Shown: positions 1-6,310 of the stretch, in pieces | Position numbering within the stretch: position 1 is the first letter of the stretch | Layout of the letters: every line of letters begins with the position of its first letter | Assembly (NCBI GenBank): GCA_028718265.1 | Contig: JAQUMG010000067.1 | Coordinates: 1-9,009, forward strand | Length of the DNA stretch: 9,009 nucleotides | DNA from: Candidatus Omnitrophota bacterium | Lineage (GTDB): Bacteria > Omnitrophota > Koll11 > JAHIPI01 | Direction of reading: 5' to 3' | Program-made: the position numbers and the translations under genes | Notes under the pieces: generated by a model | What the model was told of the DNA's origin: nothing | The model's input: only the letters and a program-made list of their open reading frames with translations | Databases searched by the model: none

Positions 1-195
1 CTTACTGTTCGCAAATATGACATCGCAGTTCAGCAGCGCCCGGCTGAGGCTGCCGTGAAACTGAAACTCCACCCCTTTCTCCGAAAATAACGGCCGATTA
101 ACCAAAATCGGATATATAAAACCAAGTGAATTCGGCGAATCATAGGTAGTCAGCACGTTGACTTTAATTTTAGAATTTTTTTTATCGCCTGTCAT
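1..195 (-). CDS. Probable glycosyltransferase, N-terminal 65 residues only (cut by window edge)
   Basis: An open frame starts at ATG 195-193 and runs off the window at base 1. The visible protein begins MTGDKKNSKIKVNVLTTYD. A basic start leads into a beta strand (KVNVLTTYD, residues 11-19), then SPNSLGFIYPILVNR (residues 20-34). It ends CDVIFANSK at residues 57-65. A short hydrophobic strand, followed by a proline-rich turn and later a (C)DVIFxNSK strand, resembles the N-terminal Rossmann half of GT-B glycosyltransferases (GT1/GT4 type), which use such strands to hold the acceptor. The start lies 11 bases after the stop of the upstream FkbM gene, with GGTGG-like bases as a weak ribosome site, so it belongs to the same operon. 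Neither donor-binding motifs nor the C-terminal half are in view, so the family call is inferred from the fold pattern and the cluster context. Confidence 0.5.
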   Translation of the reverse strand, partial: MTGDKKNSKIKVNVLTTYDSPNSLGFIYPILVNRPLFSEKGVEFQFHGSLSRALLNCDVIFANSK

Positions 196-206
196 AAAAC
201 CACCGC

Positions 207-1166
207 TCAATCTTTTACTAACAACACGGCTCTGACGCCGCCTTCGATGCTTACCGCGCCGAGCACATCTTCATTCAAAACATCTTTGTATATCCCTCTA
301 GCCACAAGGTCTGCCTTTACTATTTGTTCGGGCTTGTATTTTTTTTGCCACAACTTTGTTGCTCTTTCACCCGTGGAAGTCAGTATCTTCGCAGTATAAC
401 CTAAGTGGAATAAAGTTTCCAGTGATTCACAAATGTTATGTTTTTCGGCGTTGTATTTTGGAAAATGTGTCTCGAACAGGACTTTGGGATAGACCTTAAA
501 ATCCGTTACGGCCTTCCCCAGCCTTTTCAAAACTTCAACTTCGTGGCCCTCTATATCCATCCGTATGAACCCTATATCCTTATTCCTGCCGATTATTTCG
601 TAAATATCCGCGGTTTTCACTTCTACGTGATTATCCGTATGTTTTGCGGAGGCGGACGGATTGAGCGTATGCAGATTGGACTTATCTGATACATAAAATC
701 TGGCTGTGCCGGCTTTATCCGACACGGCGGCTTCATTTAATTCGACTTTACCTGACAGATTGTTCAGCTCAAGGTTTTTTTTGAGGAGTGCACAATTATC
801 CGCTGACGGCTCATATGCAATGATCTTGCCTGACGAACCTATAAGGCGTGATTCCATAATGACGTAGTAGCCGATATTCGCACCGATGTCCAGCACCCTC
901 ATGCCGGGTAATATTACGCTCTTCACGATGCCCATCTGGTCTTTTTCGCGGGTGCCATAAACGAAAAGGGCCTTTGATATACCGCTGTCTCTAAGATCAA
1001 TGAACATCTCATAATCATTTACGCGTACTTTCTTGTAACGGGATTTGCCGGAGGAGACATAATAACGAATGTGCCATAAGGCTATTTTCGCATACAGCCG
1101 ACACGCGCCGAAGATGCCGTAATGCCTGAATAAATTTACATTTTTCCGAATTAGTTTTTTCATCAT
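207..1166 (-). CDS. FkbM-family SAM-dependent methyltransferase (downstream copy of a tandem pair)
   Basis: This 319-residue protein is a class I S-adenosylmethionine methyltransferase of the FkbM family, whose members usually O-methylate sugars or other hydroxyl groups. The SAM-binding glycine loop is VLDIGANIGYY (residues 91-101). The acidic residue that typically contacts the SAM ribose is E119 in AYEPS. The family signature RMDIEGHEVEVL is at 202-213. The N-terminal 60 residues are basic and aromatic with no clear membrane span, and the C-terminal tail after about residue 235 is longer than in the neighbouring copy. The start overlaps the previous stop in an ATGA (1163-1166), suggesting translational coupling. 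GGAAGG (1175-1180) sits 8 bases upstream; a second ATG at codon 2 is equally possible. Family membership is clear, but the acceptor sugar and hydroxyl position cannot be read from sequence. Confidence 0.9.
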   Translation of the reverse strand: MMKKLIRKNVNLFRHYGIFGACRLYAKIALWHIRYYVSSGKSRYKKVRVNDYEMFIDLRDSGISKALFVYGTREKDQMGIVKSVILPGMRVLDIGANIGYYVIMESRLIGSSGKIIAYEPSADNCALLKKNLELNNLSGKVELNEAAVSDKAGTARFYVSDKSNLHTLNPSASAKHTDNHVEVKTADIYEIIGRNKDIGFIRMDIEGHEVEVLKRLGKAVTDFKVYPKVLFETHFPKYNAEKHNICESLETLFHLGYTAKILTSTGERATKLWQKKYKPEQIVKADLVARGIYKDVLNEDVLGAVSIEGGVRAVLLVKD

Positions 1167-2008
1167 ATGCCGGACCTTCCGCGCGGCAACAGCACATATT
1201 CCCCGAATTCGATATCCTGGGCCTCGGCACCGTTACTATCCCAAATACGATATCCCGATTGCGATATAATATCTTTCAGTTGACCAGCAGATGCCCCGCA
1301 AAGAGAAAGTTGTGCGGGGTGGACGCTCAGGAATATGGCCGGTGAATATTTCTTCAGTATTTCATCCGCGCCTCTCAGGACATTATACTCCGCGCCCTCA
1401 ACATCGATCTTTATAACGTCCGGCTTTATCTGGTGTTCTTTAGCAAAATTATCCAGCGTAATCTGCTCTCTGAACACCTTGGAATAGCGGCCGATGTTCT
1501 TTTTAGGATTTAAAGAGTTGGTAGGATCCACTGCCCTGCTTTCATAGAATGACTGCCTTTTATTCATCGCATCGCCGACAAGATACGGAAGCAGGATAAT
1601 GTTGGATATACGGTTATATTCAAGGTGCTTTTTAAAATATTTCCTGTTAGTGGCGGATGGTTCAAAAGCATAAACAAAACCTCCCTGCGGAATAACCCCG
1701 CTAGCCGGAATCGCATAAAGCCCTATATGCGCTCCTACATCGAACACGACCTTTGCCTGCCTGCAGGCTTCGAGCCACTTTCTGAAACCGGCATTATGGC
1801 GGTCTCCAAAGTTTTCATACCGGCTAAGAGCAAACATGTAATCCAGCTTGTACTCTCCTGCGCCGCCTATATTTACCGCAACACCACCCCTGCTGAACGG
1901 AAACATCACCGTCATATAGTATAATTTGACCAATGACTTTAGTGCGCGATTTTTTCTTACCGCTGCTGCCATTTTTGTACTACTTAACGATTTTATAAAC
2001 TTCCACAT
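1163..2008 (-). CDS. FkbM-family SAM-dependent methyltransferase (upstream copy of a tandem pair)
   Basis: This 281-residue protein is a second FkbM-type class I methyltransferase. SAM motif I is VFDVGAHIGLY (residues 88-98), the ribose-contacting acidic residue is E116 in AFEPS, and the family signature IKIDVEGAEYNVLRGA is at 199-214. A following strand, IFLSVHP (225-231), is typical of the FkbM C-terminal half. It differs from its downstream neighbour in nearly everything outside these motifs, so the pair is not a recent duplication and the two probably act on different acceptors. It starts 16 bases after the stop of the asparagine-synthase-like gene, and its own TGA overlaps the next start. 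An alternative start at M13 has no ribosome site in front of it, so M1 is preferred. The family call is firm; the acceptor is unknown. Confidence 0.9.
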   Translation of the reverse strand: MWKFIKSLSSTKMAAAVRKNRALKSLVKLYYMTVMFPFSRGGVAVNIGGAGEYKLDYMFALSRYENFGDRHNAGFRKWLEACRQAKVVFDVGAHIGLYAIPASGVIPQGGFVYAFEPSATNRKYFKKHLEYNRISNIILLPYLVGDAMNKRQSFYESRAVDPTNSLNPKKNIGRYSKVFREQITLDNFAKEHQIKPDVIKIDVEGAEYNVLRGADEILKKYSPAIFLSVHPAQLSLCGASAGQLKDIISQSGYRIWDSNGAEAQDIEFGEYVLLPRGRSGI

Positions 2009-2026
2009 GCTCCTTACCTGTCCTTT
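2009..2026 (-). promoter_or_regulatory. Ribosome binding region with unusual spacing before the FkbM gene at 2008
   Basis: Reading toward the gene, the bases are AAAGGACAGGTAAGGAGC followed by ATG. The best Shine-Dalgarno match, AAGGAG (2010-2015), ends one base from the ATG, too close for normal use. The weaker AAAGGA (2021-2026), which overlaps the upstream stop codon, leaves a 12-base spacer. No in-frame alternative start lies within the first few codons, so the annotated ATG is kept. Confidence 0.4.
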
Positions 2027-3623
2027 ACTCGATGTCCTTCGTATTGTTTCTGCGGAAAAACCTTAAGTAATCTTTCACGAATATAGAGTTTATACTGCGC
2101 TTCCCTGCGTTTAAAAATGTAGACACAAAATAGCCGTATATTCCGTAGATTCCTATAGTGTCTCTGAAATATTGCAACAAACTCCTCAGCGCTCCGGGTA
2201 AAATTCGTTTTCGATACAACTTATTTCTGCGGAGATTATTCCCGAAGATTCCGTACCTGTCTGTTTTCTCAAGATAGTCCAGATATAATTTTTTGCGCAA
2301 TTTCAGCTTATACGGTACTGCGCTCCAAAAATCCATGAGTTCGGAATCCCACAGAGGGATCCGCCACTCATATCCCCAAAAATCATATACCCGTGCTGAG
2401 TTAACGATAAATTTTGCCTGGCGCTCCTGCCATTCCCAGCACTCGTACGCGTCGATAATGGACTGGGCGGACTCCAGTCTAAAATTTTTGAATGATTCCG
2501 ATAGCCTGCGAACAGCACGTTTTTTTATCTGCGGATCTTTTAACAGAAGCGGCCAGAGGGCATAATGTTTCCTGAGCATCTTTTCCGAAAGTCCGTCTAT
2601 GGTTATGTTGTCCGTTTTTTCATCAAACACGTAATGTATATGCCCTCCCGAAATAAAATCACCGGTATGACCCGGCACGAAGACAGCATCGTCAGGAATG
2701 ATGCGGTCTTTCTTTAATCCCGACACGGCCAGCCATTCATTGACATTGGGGACCGACGAGATGTTATTAAATGAATAGAAAAACTTGTGCCATTCGCCGC
2801 TCTTTGAAATATCGCGCCATTTTTCCCGCGAGTAGGGCATGAAAATCCATTCGTACCCCAGCTTATCTGCTGCTGCCCGGCTGATTTTCGTTTCCCAGTT
2901 ACCCGGAATACCATAGGAGATACACAGGATATTTTTGTGGCCGATCCGCTTGAACATTGAAGCGACAAGGCGCGAATCGACACCACCGCTCAGAGGGATA
3001 ACAAGTTTCCGGCCGCCTGCGCTTTCCGCTATACGTTTAAAGGCATTTTCAACAATGCGGTCGTGAGTGTTTATAAGCGATGCCGGCGGCTGCTGTAATT
3101 TGGCTGCATTGTAATAAAGATAATAGCGCTTTAATGCTATATCCCGGCAGATTTCCGTTTCATCGGATTTGGCGCCGAGGCATTCTCCGGCCTGAAGCCC
3201 TTTTATTTCGTCACACAGCGTATTACCCCCGGATACATAACCCGACATAAGGTATTCTTCCGCCGCTTGCGGACCTGCACATATACGCCCTGCCGCATTT
3301 TTAATGCTATTAACGTCATCGCCTATATACAACGTTCCGTCTTTAAAACAGTAAAAAATAGGGTGGCTTCTCACTCTATCCACCGCGGCAAATAAATTAC
3401 ACTCTCTGCTGACTATGAGGGCAAAATTACCGTTTATGCTTTTTACCAAATCGCAAAACGCGGATAAATCCCCGTATGTGTTTTTTATAAAGAATTCTGC
3501 CATTCCTCCGGCAGTCGTATATCGGCCGTTTACAAAACCATAACCCGCGGCATAAGCACAGGTATTTCCGGTTTTTTTCACCTGCCATCCTGCATCTTTT
3601 TTCGGAAATATCTTCAATGACAT
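2025..3623 (-). CDS. Asparagine-synthase-like ATP-dependent amide-forming enzyme lacking the glutaminase cysteine
   Basis: This 532-residue protein has the two-domain layout of asparagine synthetase B. In the C-terminal half, the ATP pyrophosphatase loop SGGVDSRL lies at 212-219, GHTGDFISGG (318-327) stands where AsnB has its SGxGGDE segment, and RIPLWDSELMDFW (421-433) matches the RxPxLD region. Residues 62-105 (SINGNFALIV..., then VRSHPIFY and GDDVNSI) keep the shape of the class II glutamine amidotransferase domain. However, the protein starts MSLKIFPKK rather than with the Met-Cys whose cysteine hydrolyses glutamine, and no upstream extension is possible because the previous stop is one base away. 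It should still adenylate a carboxylate but probably cannot release ammonia from glutamine. Asparagine-synthase homologues in O-antigen clusters are linked to amidation of uronic acids; that role here is inferred. The real substrate is unknown. Confidence 0.82.
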   Translation of the reverse strand: MSLKIFPKKDAGWQVKKTGNTCAYAAGYGFVNGRYTTAGGMAEFFIKNTYGDLSAFCDLVKSINGNFALIVSRECNLFAAVDRVRSHPIFYCFKDGTLYIGDDVNSIKNAAGRICAGPQAAEEYLMSGYVSGGNTLCDEIKGLQAGECLGAKSDETEICRDIALKRYYLYYNAAKLQQPPASLINTHDRIVENAFKRIAESAGGRKLVIPLSGGVDSRLVASMFKRIGHKNILCISYGIPGNWETKISRAAADKLGYEWIFMPYSREKWRDISKSGEWHKFFYSFNNISSVPNVNEWLAVSGLKKDRIIPDDAVFVPGHTGDFISGGHIHYVFDEKTDNITIDGLSEKMLRKHYALWPLLLKDPQIKKRAVRRLSESFKNFRLESAQSIIDAYECWEWQERQAKFIVNSARVYDFWGYEWRIPLWDSELMDFWSAVPYKLKLRKKLYLDYLEKTDRYGIFGNNLRRNKLYRKRILPGALRSLLQYFRDTIGIYGIYGYFVSTFLNAGKRSINSIFVKDYLRFFRRNNTKDIE

Positions 3624-3624
3624 T

Positions 3625-4734
3625 TTAAATACTCTTCAGTCCTCTTTTAAGCGTATCTGTTACATAGTCAATTTCATCTGCTTTAAGATGGGAAAACATC
3701 GGCAGCGCTAATGTTTCCTGCCCCGCTTTCTCCGCTAGAGGAAAATCGCCCCGCTTGTATCCCAGACCTTTATAACATTCCTGCAGGTGAAGCGGTATGG
3801 AATAATATGTGCGCGCCTCAACACCGTTTTTATTCAGAAAATCCGCAAGGCCGTCCCTCCTGTTTTTGTCAACGCTTATCACATACAAATGGTAGACGTG
3901 CCTGCCGCCCGGTTGTTCCTTCGGTGTCAATACCACATTTTTCAGCGCTTCATTATAACGGGCAGCGACTTTTCTGCGGCCTTCGTTCCACTCATCAATT
4001 TTCTTAAGTTTAATAGATAAAATCGCGGCCTGAAGATTGTCCAGCCTGCTGTTGAAGCCTATGACTGAATAACAGTACTTTGACGTGGTTCCGTGCACGC
4101 GTAACAGCTTTATCTTATCGGCAAGATACCGGTCATTCGTCACTGCCATTCCGGCATCTCCGAAAGCACCCAGGTTTTTGCTGGGGAAAAAGCTGAGGCA
4201 TCCTGCATCGCCAAAACTGCCGGCTTTACGGCCCTTGTAAACTGCGCCTATAGACTGCGCCGCGTCTTCTATAACCTTTAATCCGTGTTTTCCGGCTATT
4301 TTTAATATGGGGTCCATGTCGCAGGGATTACCGAAAAGATGGACCGGTATTATAGCTCTGGTATTTTTATTTATGGCCTTTTCTATTTTTGCGGGATCTA
4401 TGTTATAAGTTTCGGGATCTATATCGACAAAAACAGGCCTTGCGCCTACCCGTGAAACTGCTTCGGCTGTCGCAACAAATGTAAGCGGTGTTGTTATCAC
4501 CTCATCGCCTTCTTTTATGCCTAAAGCCGCTAAGGTCAGAATAAGCGCGTCTGTACCTGAATTCAATCCGACGCCGTATTTTACTCCGCAATAGTCCGCT
4601 ATTTCTTGTTCGAAAAGTTCAGTTTCTTTTCCTAGAATAAAACTGCTGTTCCGGGCGATTTTCTGCATAGCAGCATCTATACTTTCTTTAAGTTGTTCAT
4701 ACTGAGCGCCCAGGTTCATAATGGGAATTTTCAT
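3625..4734 (-). CDS. DegT/DnrJ/EryC1/StrS-family PLP-dependent nucleotide-sugar aminotransferase
   Basis: This 369-residue protein is of normal length for the family. It transfers an amino group, usually from glutamate, onto a keto group of a nucleotide-activated sugar in the cytoplasm. The PLP-binding lysine is K186 in SFFPSKNLGAFGD (181-193). D157 and Q160 in EDAAQS would contact the cofactor ring, the N-terminal SGTDAL (59-64) binds the phosphate, and GFNSRLDNLQAA (226-237) is the conserved loop. The SFFPSKNLG form is closest, from memory, to WbpE-like 3-aminotransferases, and less like C4 aminotransferases such as ArnB or PseC. Regiochemistry is therefore inferred as C3 with low certainty. 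It is the first gene after a probable terminator and promoter, and has a clear AAGGAG ribosome site 5 bases upstream. No matching 3-oxidase (WbpB-like) is in the window. Confidence 0.92.
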   Translation of the reverse strand: MKIPIMNLGAQYEQLKESIDAAMQKIARNSSFILGKETELFEQEIADYCGVKYGVGLNSGTDALILTLAALGIKEGDEVITTPLTFVATAEAVSRVGARPVFVDIDPETYNIDPAKIEKAINKNTRAIIPVHLFGNPCDMDPILKIAGKHGLKVIEDAAQSIGAVYKGRKAGSFGDAGCLSFFPSKNLGAFGDAGMAVTNDRYLADKIKLLRVHGTTSKYCYSVIGFNSRLDNLQAAILSIKLKKIDEWNEGRRKVAARYNEALKNVVLTPKEQPGGRHVYHLYVISVDKNRRDGLADFLNKNGVEARTYYSIPLHLQECYKGLGYKRGDFPLAEKAGQETLALPMFSHLKADEIDYVTDTLKRGLKSI

Positions 4735-4739
4735 GCCTT

Positions 4740-4745
4740 CTCCTT
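4740..4745 (-). promoter_or_regulatory. Shine-Dalgarno site AAGGAG for the aminotransferase gene
   Basis: AAGGAG on the minus strand ends 5 bases before the ATG at 4734-4732. It is one of the best ribosome sites in the window. It confirms the aminotransferase start and fits a first gene of a transcription unit. Confidence 0.7.
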
Positions 4746-4825
4746 CGCGTTTTATACTATAATTATCATATTATATTAATAATTAGGGCTGGAAAATCAC
4801 TAAAATAGCAGCAGATAGTGTGGGA

Positions 4826-4854
4826 ATATTACCATATTTGCGAAGAAAAATCAA
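4826..4854 (-). promoter_or_regulatory. Candidate sigma-70-type promoter for the downstream unit
   Basis: On the minus strand, TTGATT (4849-4854) and TAATAT (4826-4831) are separated by exactly 17 bases. Each hexamer matches 4 of 6 consensus positions, and a TG one base before the -10 makes it an extended -10 element. Transcription would start near 4819 and give a leader of about 84 bases. The -35 lies inside the T-tract of the preceding terminator. AT-rich DNA gives chance matches, so this is a prediction only. Confidence 0.4.
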
Positions 4855-4882
4855 GAAAATAGACAGAGGGGCCTCTGCCTAC
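4846..4882 (-). terminator. Probable intrinsic terminator after the family 2 glycosyltransferase gene
   Basis: In the minus-strand RNA, AGGCAGAG (4880-4873) can pair with CUCUGUCU (4868-4861) around a GCCC loop, with one G-U wobble. The UAG stop codon's U (4881) can add one further pair with 4860. The stem is followed by UUUCUUGAUUUUU (4858-4846), an imperfect U-tract. Its position directly at the stop codon, ahead of the only real intergenic gap, supports a transcription end. The interrupted U-tract suggests it may be leaky. Confidence 0.6.
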
Positions 4883-5667
4883 AGGGCCAAAGCATGCTTT
4901 CTCACATCACAGGGAAGCATACCCTTCCACTTCTTCTGGAATATGGCGCTGTTTTTATTGTATAGTTTGAGGTCGTTAGGAACCAGATTTTTATAGAAAT
5001 CGGAACGCCGGGTAGTACCGCCGTTTCCTACATGAAAAGCTAAGACATTAACAGCTACGTTCCTGTAACCCGCCTTAATACTGGCCAGAGAAAAATCCAT
5101 ATCGTAAAAATGCATCATGCCGTATGTTTCATCAAGAAGGCCGATTTTCTGAATAATATTCTTAGTCGACATAAAACACATACCGTCTATCACCGCGATA
5201 TCGGCCACAGTCTCTGTCATAGGAGGATTAAGCCCGATGCTCAGGAGATTATGTTTCAGGCTGTCCTCATCACAGCCGGCGTTTTTGCGTATATACTGCC
5301 TCCCTGCCAGGCATATTATACCTATGCCGGGATCGTTTTCCATTATAGATGTCATCTTGTCCAGCCAGCCGTATTCAAATATGACGACATCGTTATGCAT
5401 CTGGCATATATATTCGTACTTGCTCGCCTTTATACCCTGATTTATCGCAATGATAGGCCCCAGATTTTTATCATTACGTATATACCGGACGTCCACTTCT
5501 CCGGAAAGTTCGGCAAAATATTGTTGTGTGCCGTCGGTAGAACCGTTATCGACTATAACAAGTTCATAAGGTGTATTAGTGTTTTTACGAATATAATCAA
5601 CGCACAACCTTGTAAATCCAAGCAGGTTACAGGTTGCGATTACTATGCTGGTACCTTTATTTGCCAT
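4879..5667 (-). CDS. Family 2 (GT-A) glycosyltransferase
   Basis: This 262-residue protein adds a sugar from a nucleotide donor to the growing glycan, probably at the cytoplasmic face of the membrane. The N-terminal strand SIVIATCN (7-14) leads to the nucleotide-binding VIVDNGSTDGT (37-47), the hallmark of GT2. NDKNLGPIIAINQG (65-78) follows, and the metal/donor site is QMHNDVVI (89-96), with ND in place of a full DxD. The acceptor half contains IDGMCFMS (160-167), GLLDE (176-180), FYDMDFSL (187-194) and the closing HVGNGGTT (212-219). There is no transmembrane helix. The start lies 4 bases after the methyltransferase stop. The nearest SD-like GGAAGG is about 13 bases off, so expression may rely on translational coupling. 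The terminal UAG is part of a terminator stem. Donor and acceptor cannot be assigned. Confidence 0.92.
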   Translation of the reverse strand: MANKGTSIVIATCNLLGFTRLCVDYIRKNTNTPYELVIVDNGSTDGTQQYFAELSGEVDVRYIRNDKNLGPIIAINQGIKASKYEYICQMHNDVVIFEYGWLDKMTSIMENDPGIGIICLAGRQYIRKNAGCDEDSLKHNLLSIGLNPPMTETVADIAVIDGMCFMSTKNIIQKIGLLDETYGMMHFYDMDFSLASIKAGYRNVAVNVLAFHVGNGGTTRRSDFYKNLVPNDLKLYNKNSAIFQKKWKGMLPCDVRKHALAL

Positions 5668-5671
5668 ACGC

Positions 5672-6301
5672 TCAGGCCAACCTTCCTTTAATGACGTATT
5701 GTTCGGTCCATAAATGCATTGCGCGTTTACCTAATAATTTACCGATTACTTTTTTTACCTTAGATGCTCTTATGTATCGCTTTTCGTCCTCAATCACATA
5801 TCCGGCGCCGGTAAACATTTTTCGTATGCCGTTTATCGTAAAAAACCTCAGGTGGGTACTGTCCAATATACCGGAATCTTTGTAATCCCACCTGTCTTTC
5901 AGGAGATCCTGAATAATGCTGTAGTGGGAAATATTGGGTAAGCTTGCTATGCAATATCCGCCTTTTTTCAGGCACCGTGCGTGTTCTTTTAAAACTTTCC
6001 ATGGATCTTTAAGATGCTCCAGGACTTCACCGTATACGAGACAATCAAAATAACCGCTTTCAAATGGTAATTTTATATCTTCAACGTTGCCTACTATTAT
6101 TTTATCCAGGTTCTTTTTTGCGACTTCGGCGGCGCTTTCCTCCATTTCGAGGCCGACCACTTCCACGGCACCGAGCTTATCTTTAAGCTTTTTGCCCATC
6201 AGGCCGAAACCGCATCCTACGTCGAGAATGCGCTTGGTACCGGGAGGAATCAGCGCAATTATGTCTTCCCTCTCGCTTCCGTAATAATTGTCAGTATTCA
6301 T
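5672..6301 (-). CDS. Class I SAM-dependent methyltransferase (Methyltransf_11/23 type)
   Basis: This compact 209-residue protein is a Rossmann-fold methyltransferase. SAM motif I is ILDVGCGFGLMG (residues 25-36). The acidic motif II is GLEMEES (50-56), then NVEDIKLPF (72-80) provides the adenine-contacting region, and YGEVLEHLKDP (90-100) is the usual motif IV/post-IV segment. STHLRFFT (148-155), near the C terminus, is common in methyltransferases of polysaccharide and MetW-like families. It is unrelated to the two FkbM enzymes downstream apart from the shared fold. It starts 9 bases after the decarboxylase stop and has no convincing Shine-Dalgarno site, and its stop lies 4 bases before the glycosyltransferase start. 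In this setting it probably methylates a sugar hydroxyl or a glycan terminus, but the substrate is not readable from sequence. Confidence 0.85.
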   Translation of the reverse strand: MNTDNYYGSEREDIIALIPPGTKRILDVGCGFGLMGKKLKDKLGAVEVVGLEMEESAAEVAKKNLDKIIVGNVEDIKLPFESGYFDCLVYGEVLEHLKDPWKVLKEHARCLKKGGYCIASLPNISHYSIIQDLLKDRWDYKDSGILDSTHLRFFTINGIRKMFTGAGYVIEDEKRYIRASKVKKVIGKLLGKRAMHLWTEQYVIKGRLA

Positions 6302-6310
6302 AGCAGGCTT

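Larger units (their letters stand above)
4735..4878. other. 144-base non-coding gap between two transcription units
   Basis: This is the only sizeable non-coding stretch and it is strongly AT-rich. Going in the transcription direction it holds the 3' part of a terminator hairpin, its U-rich tail, a candidate promoter, a leader of about 84 bases and a strong ribosome site. The leader contains a weak 5-base inverted repeat (CACTA/TAGTG, 4798-4802 and 4816-4820) and an all-AT 7-base one (4760-4766 and 4779-4785). Neither looks like a recognisable riboswitch or operator. No small open frame is evident. Confidence 0.7.

Noticed and set aside
2303..2986. Two further minus-strand open frames (2303-2518 and 2714-2986)
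   Set aside because: They sit in another frame inside the asparagine-synthase-like gene, whose continuous motifs span the whole region. This is not evidence of a frameshift.
2025..3623. Lasso peptide cyclase or beta-lactam synthetase
   Set aside because: The missing Cys would fit, but there is no precursor peptide, PqqD-like or transglutaminase-like protease gene, and no carboxyethylarginine-type pathway. All neighbours are sugar genes.
3625..4734. Full WbpA-B-E-D-I pathway to a 2,3-diamino-uronic acid
   Set aside because: Only the aminotransferase and dehydrogenase resemble WbpE and WbpA. The oxidase, N-acetyltransferase and 2-epimerase are not visible in the window.
4760..4785. AT-only inverted repeat TAATTAT/ATAATTA as an operator or attenuator
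   Set aside because: It is seven A-T pairs with a 12-base loop in very AT-rich DNA, so it is likely chance and would fold weakly.
5110..5691. Plus-strand open frame of 193 codons
   Set aside because: It lies antisense to the GT2 gene and the end of the methyltransferase gene, both with clear motifs. Its translation is low-complexity, Cys/His/Tyr-rich and family-less, as expected of a shadow frame.
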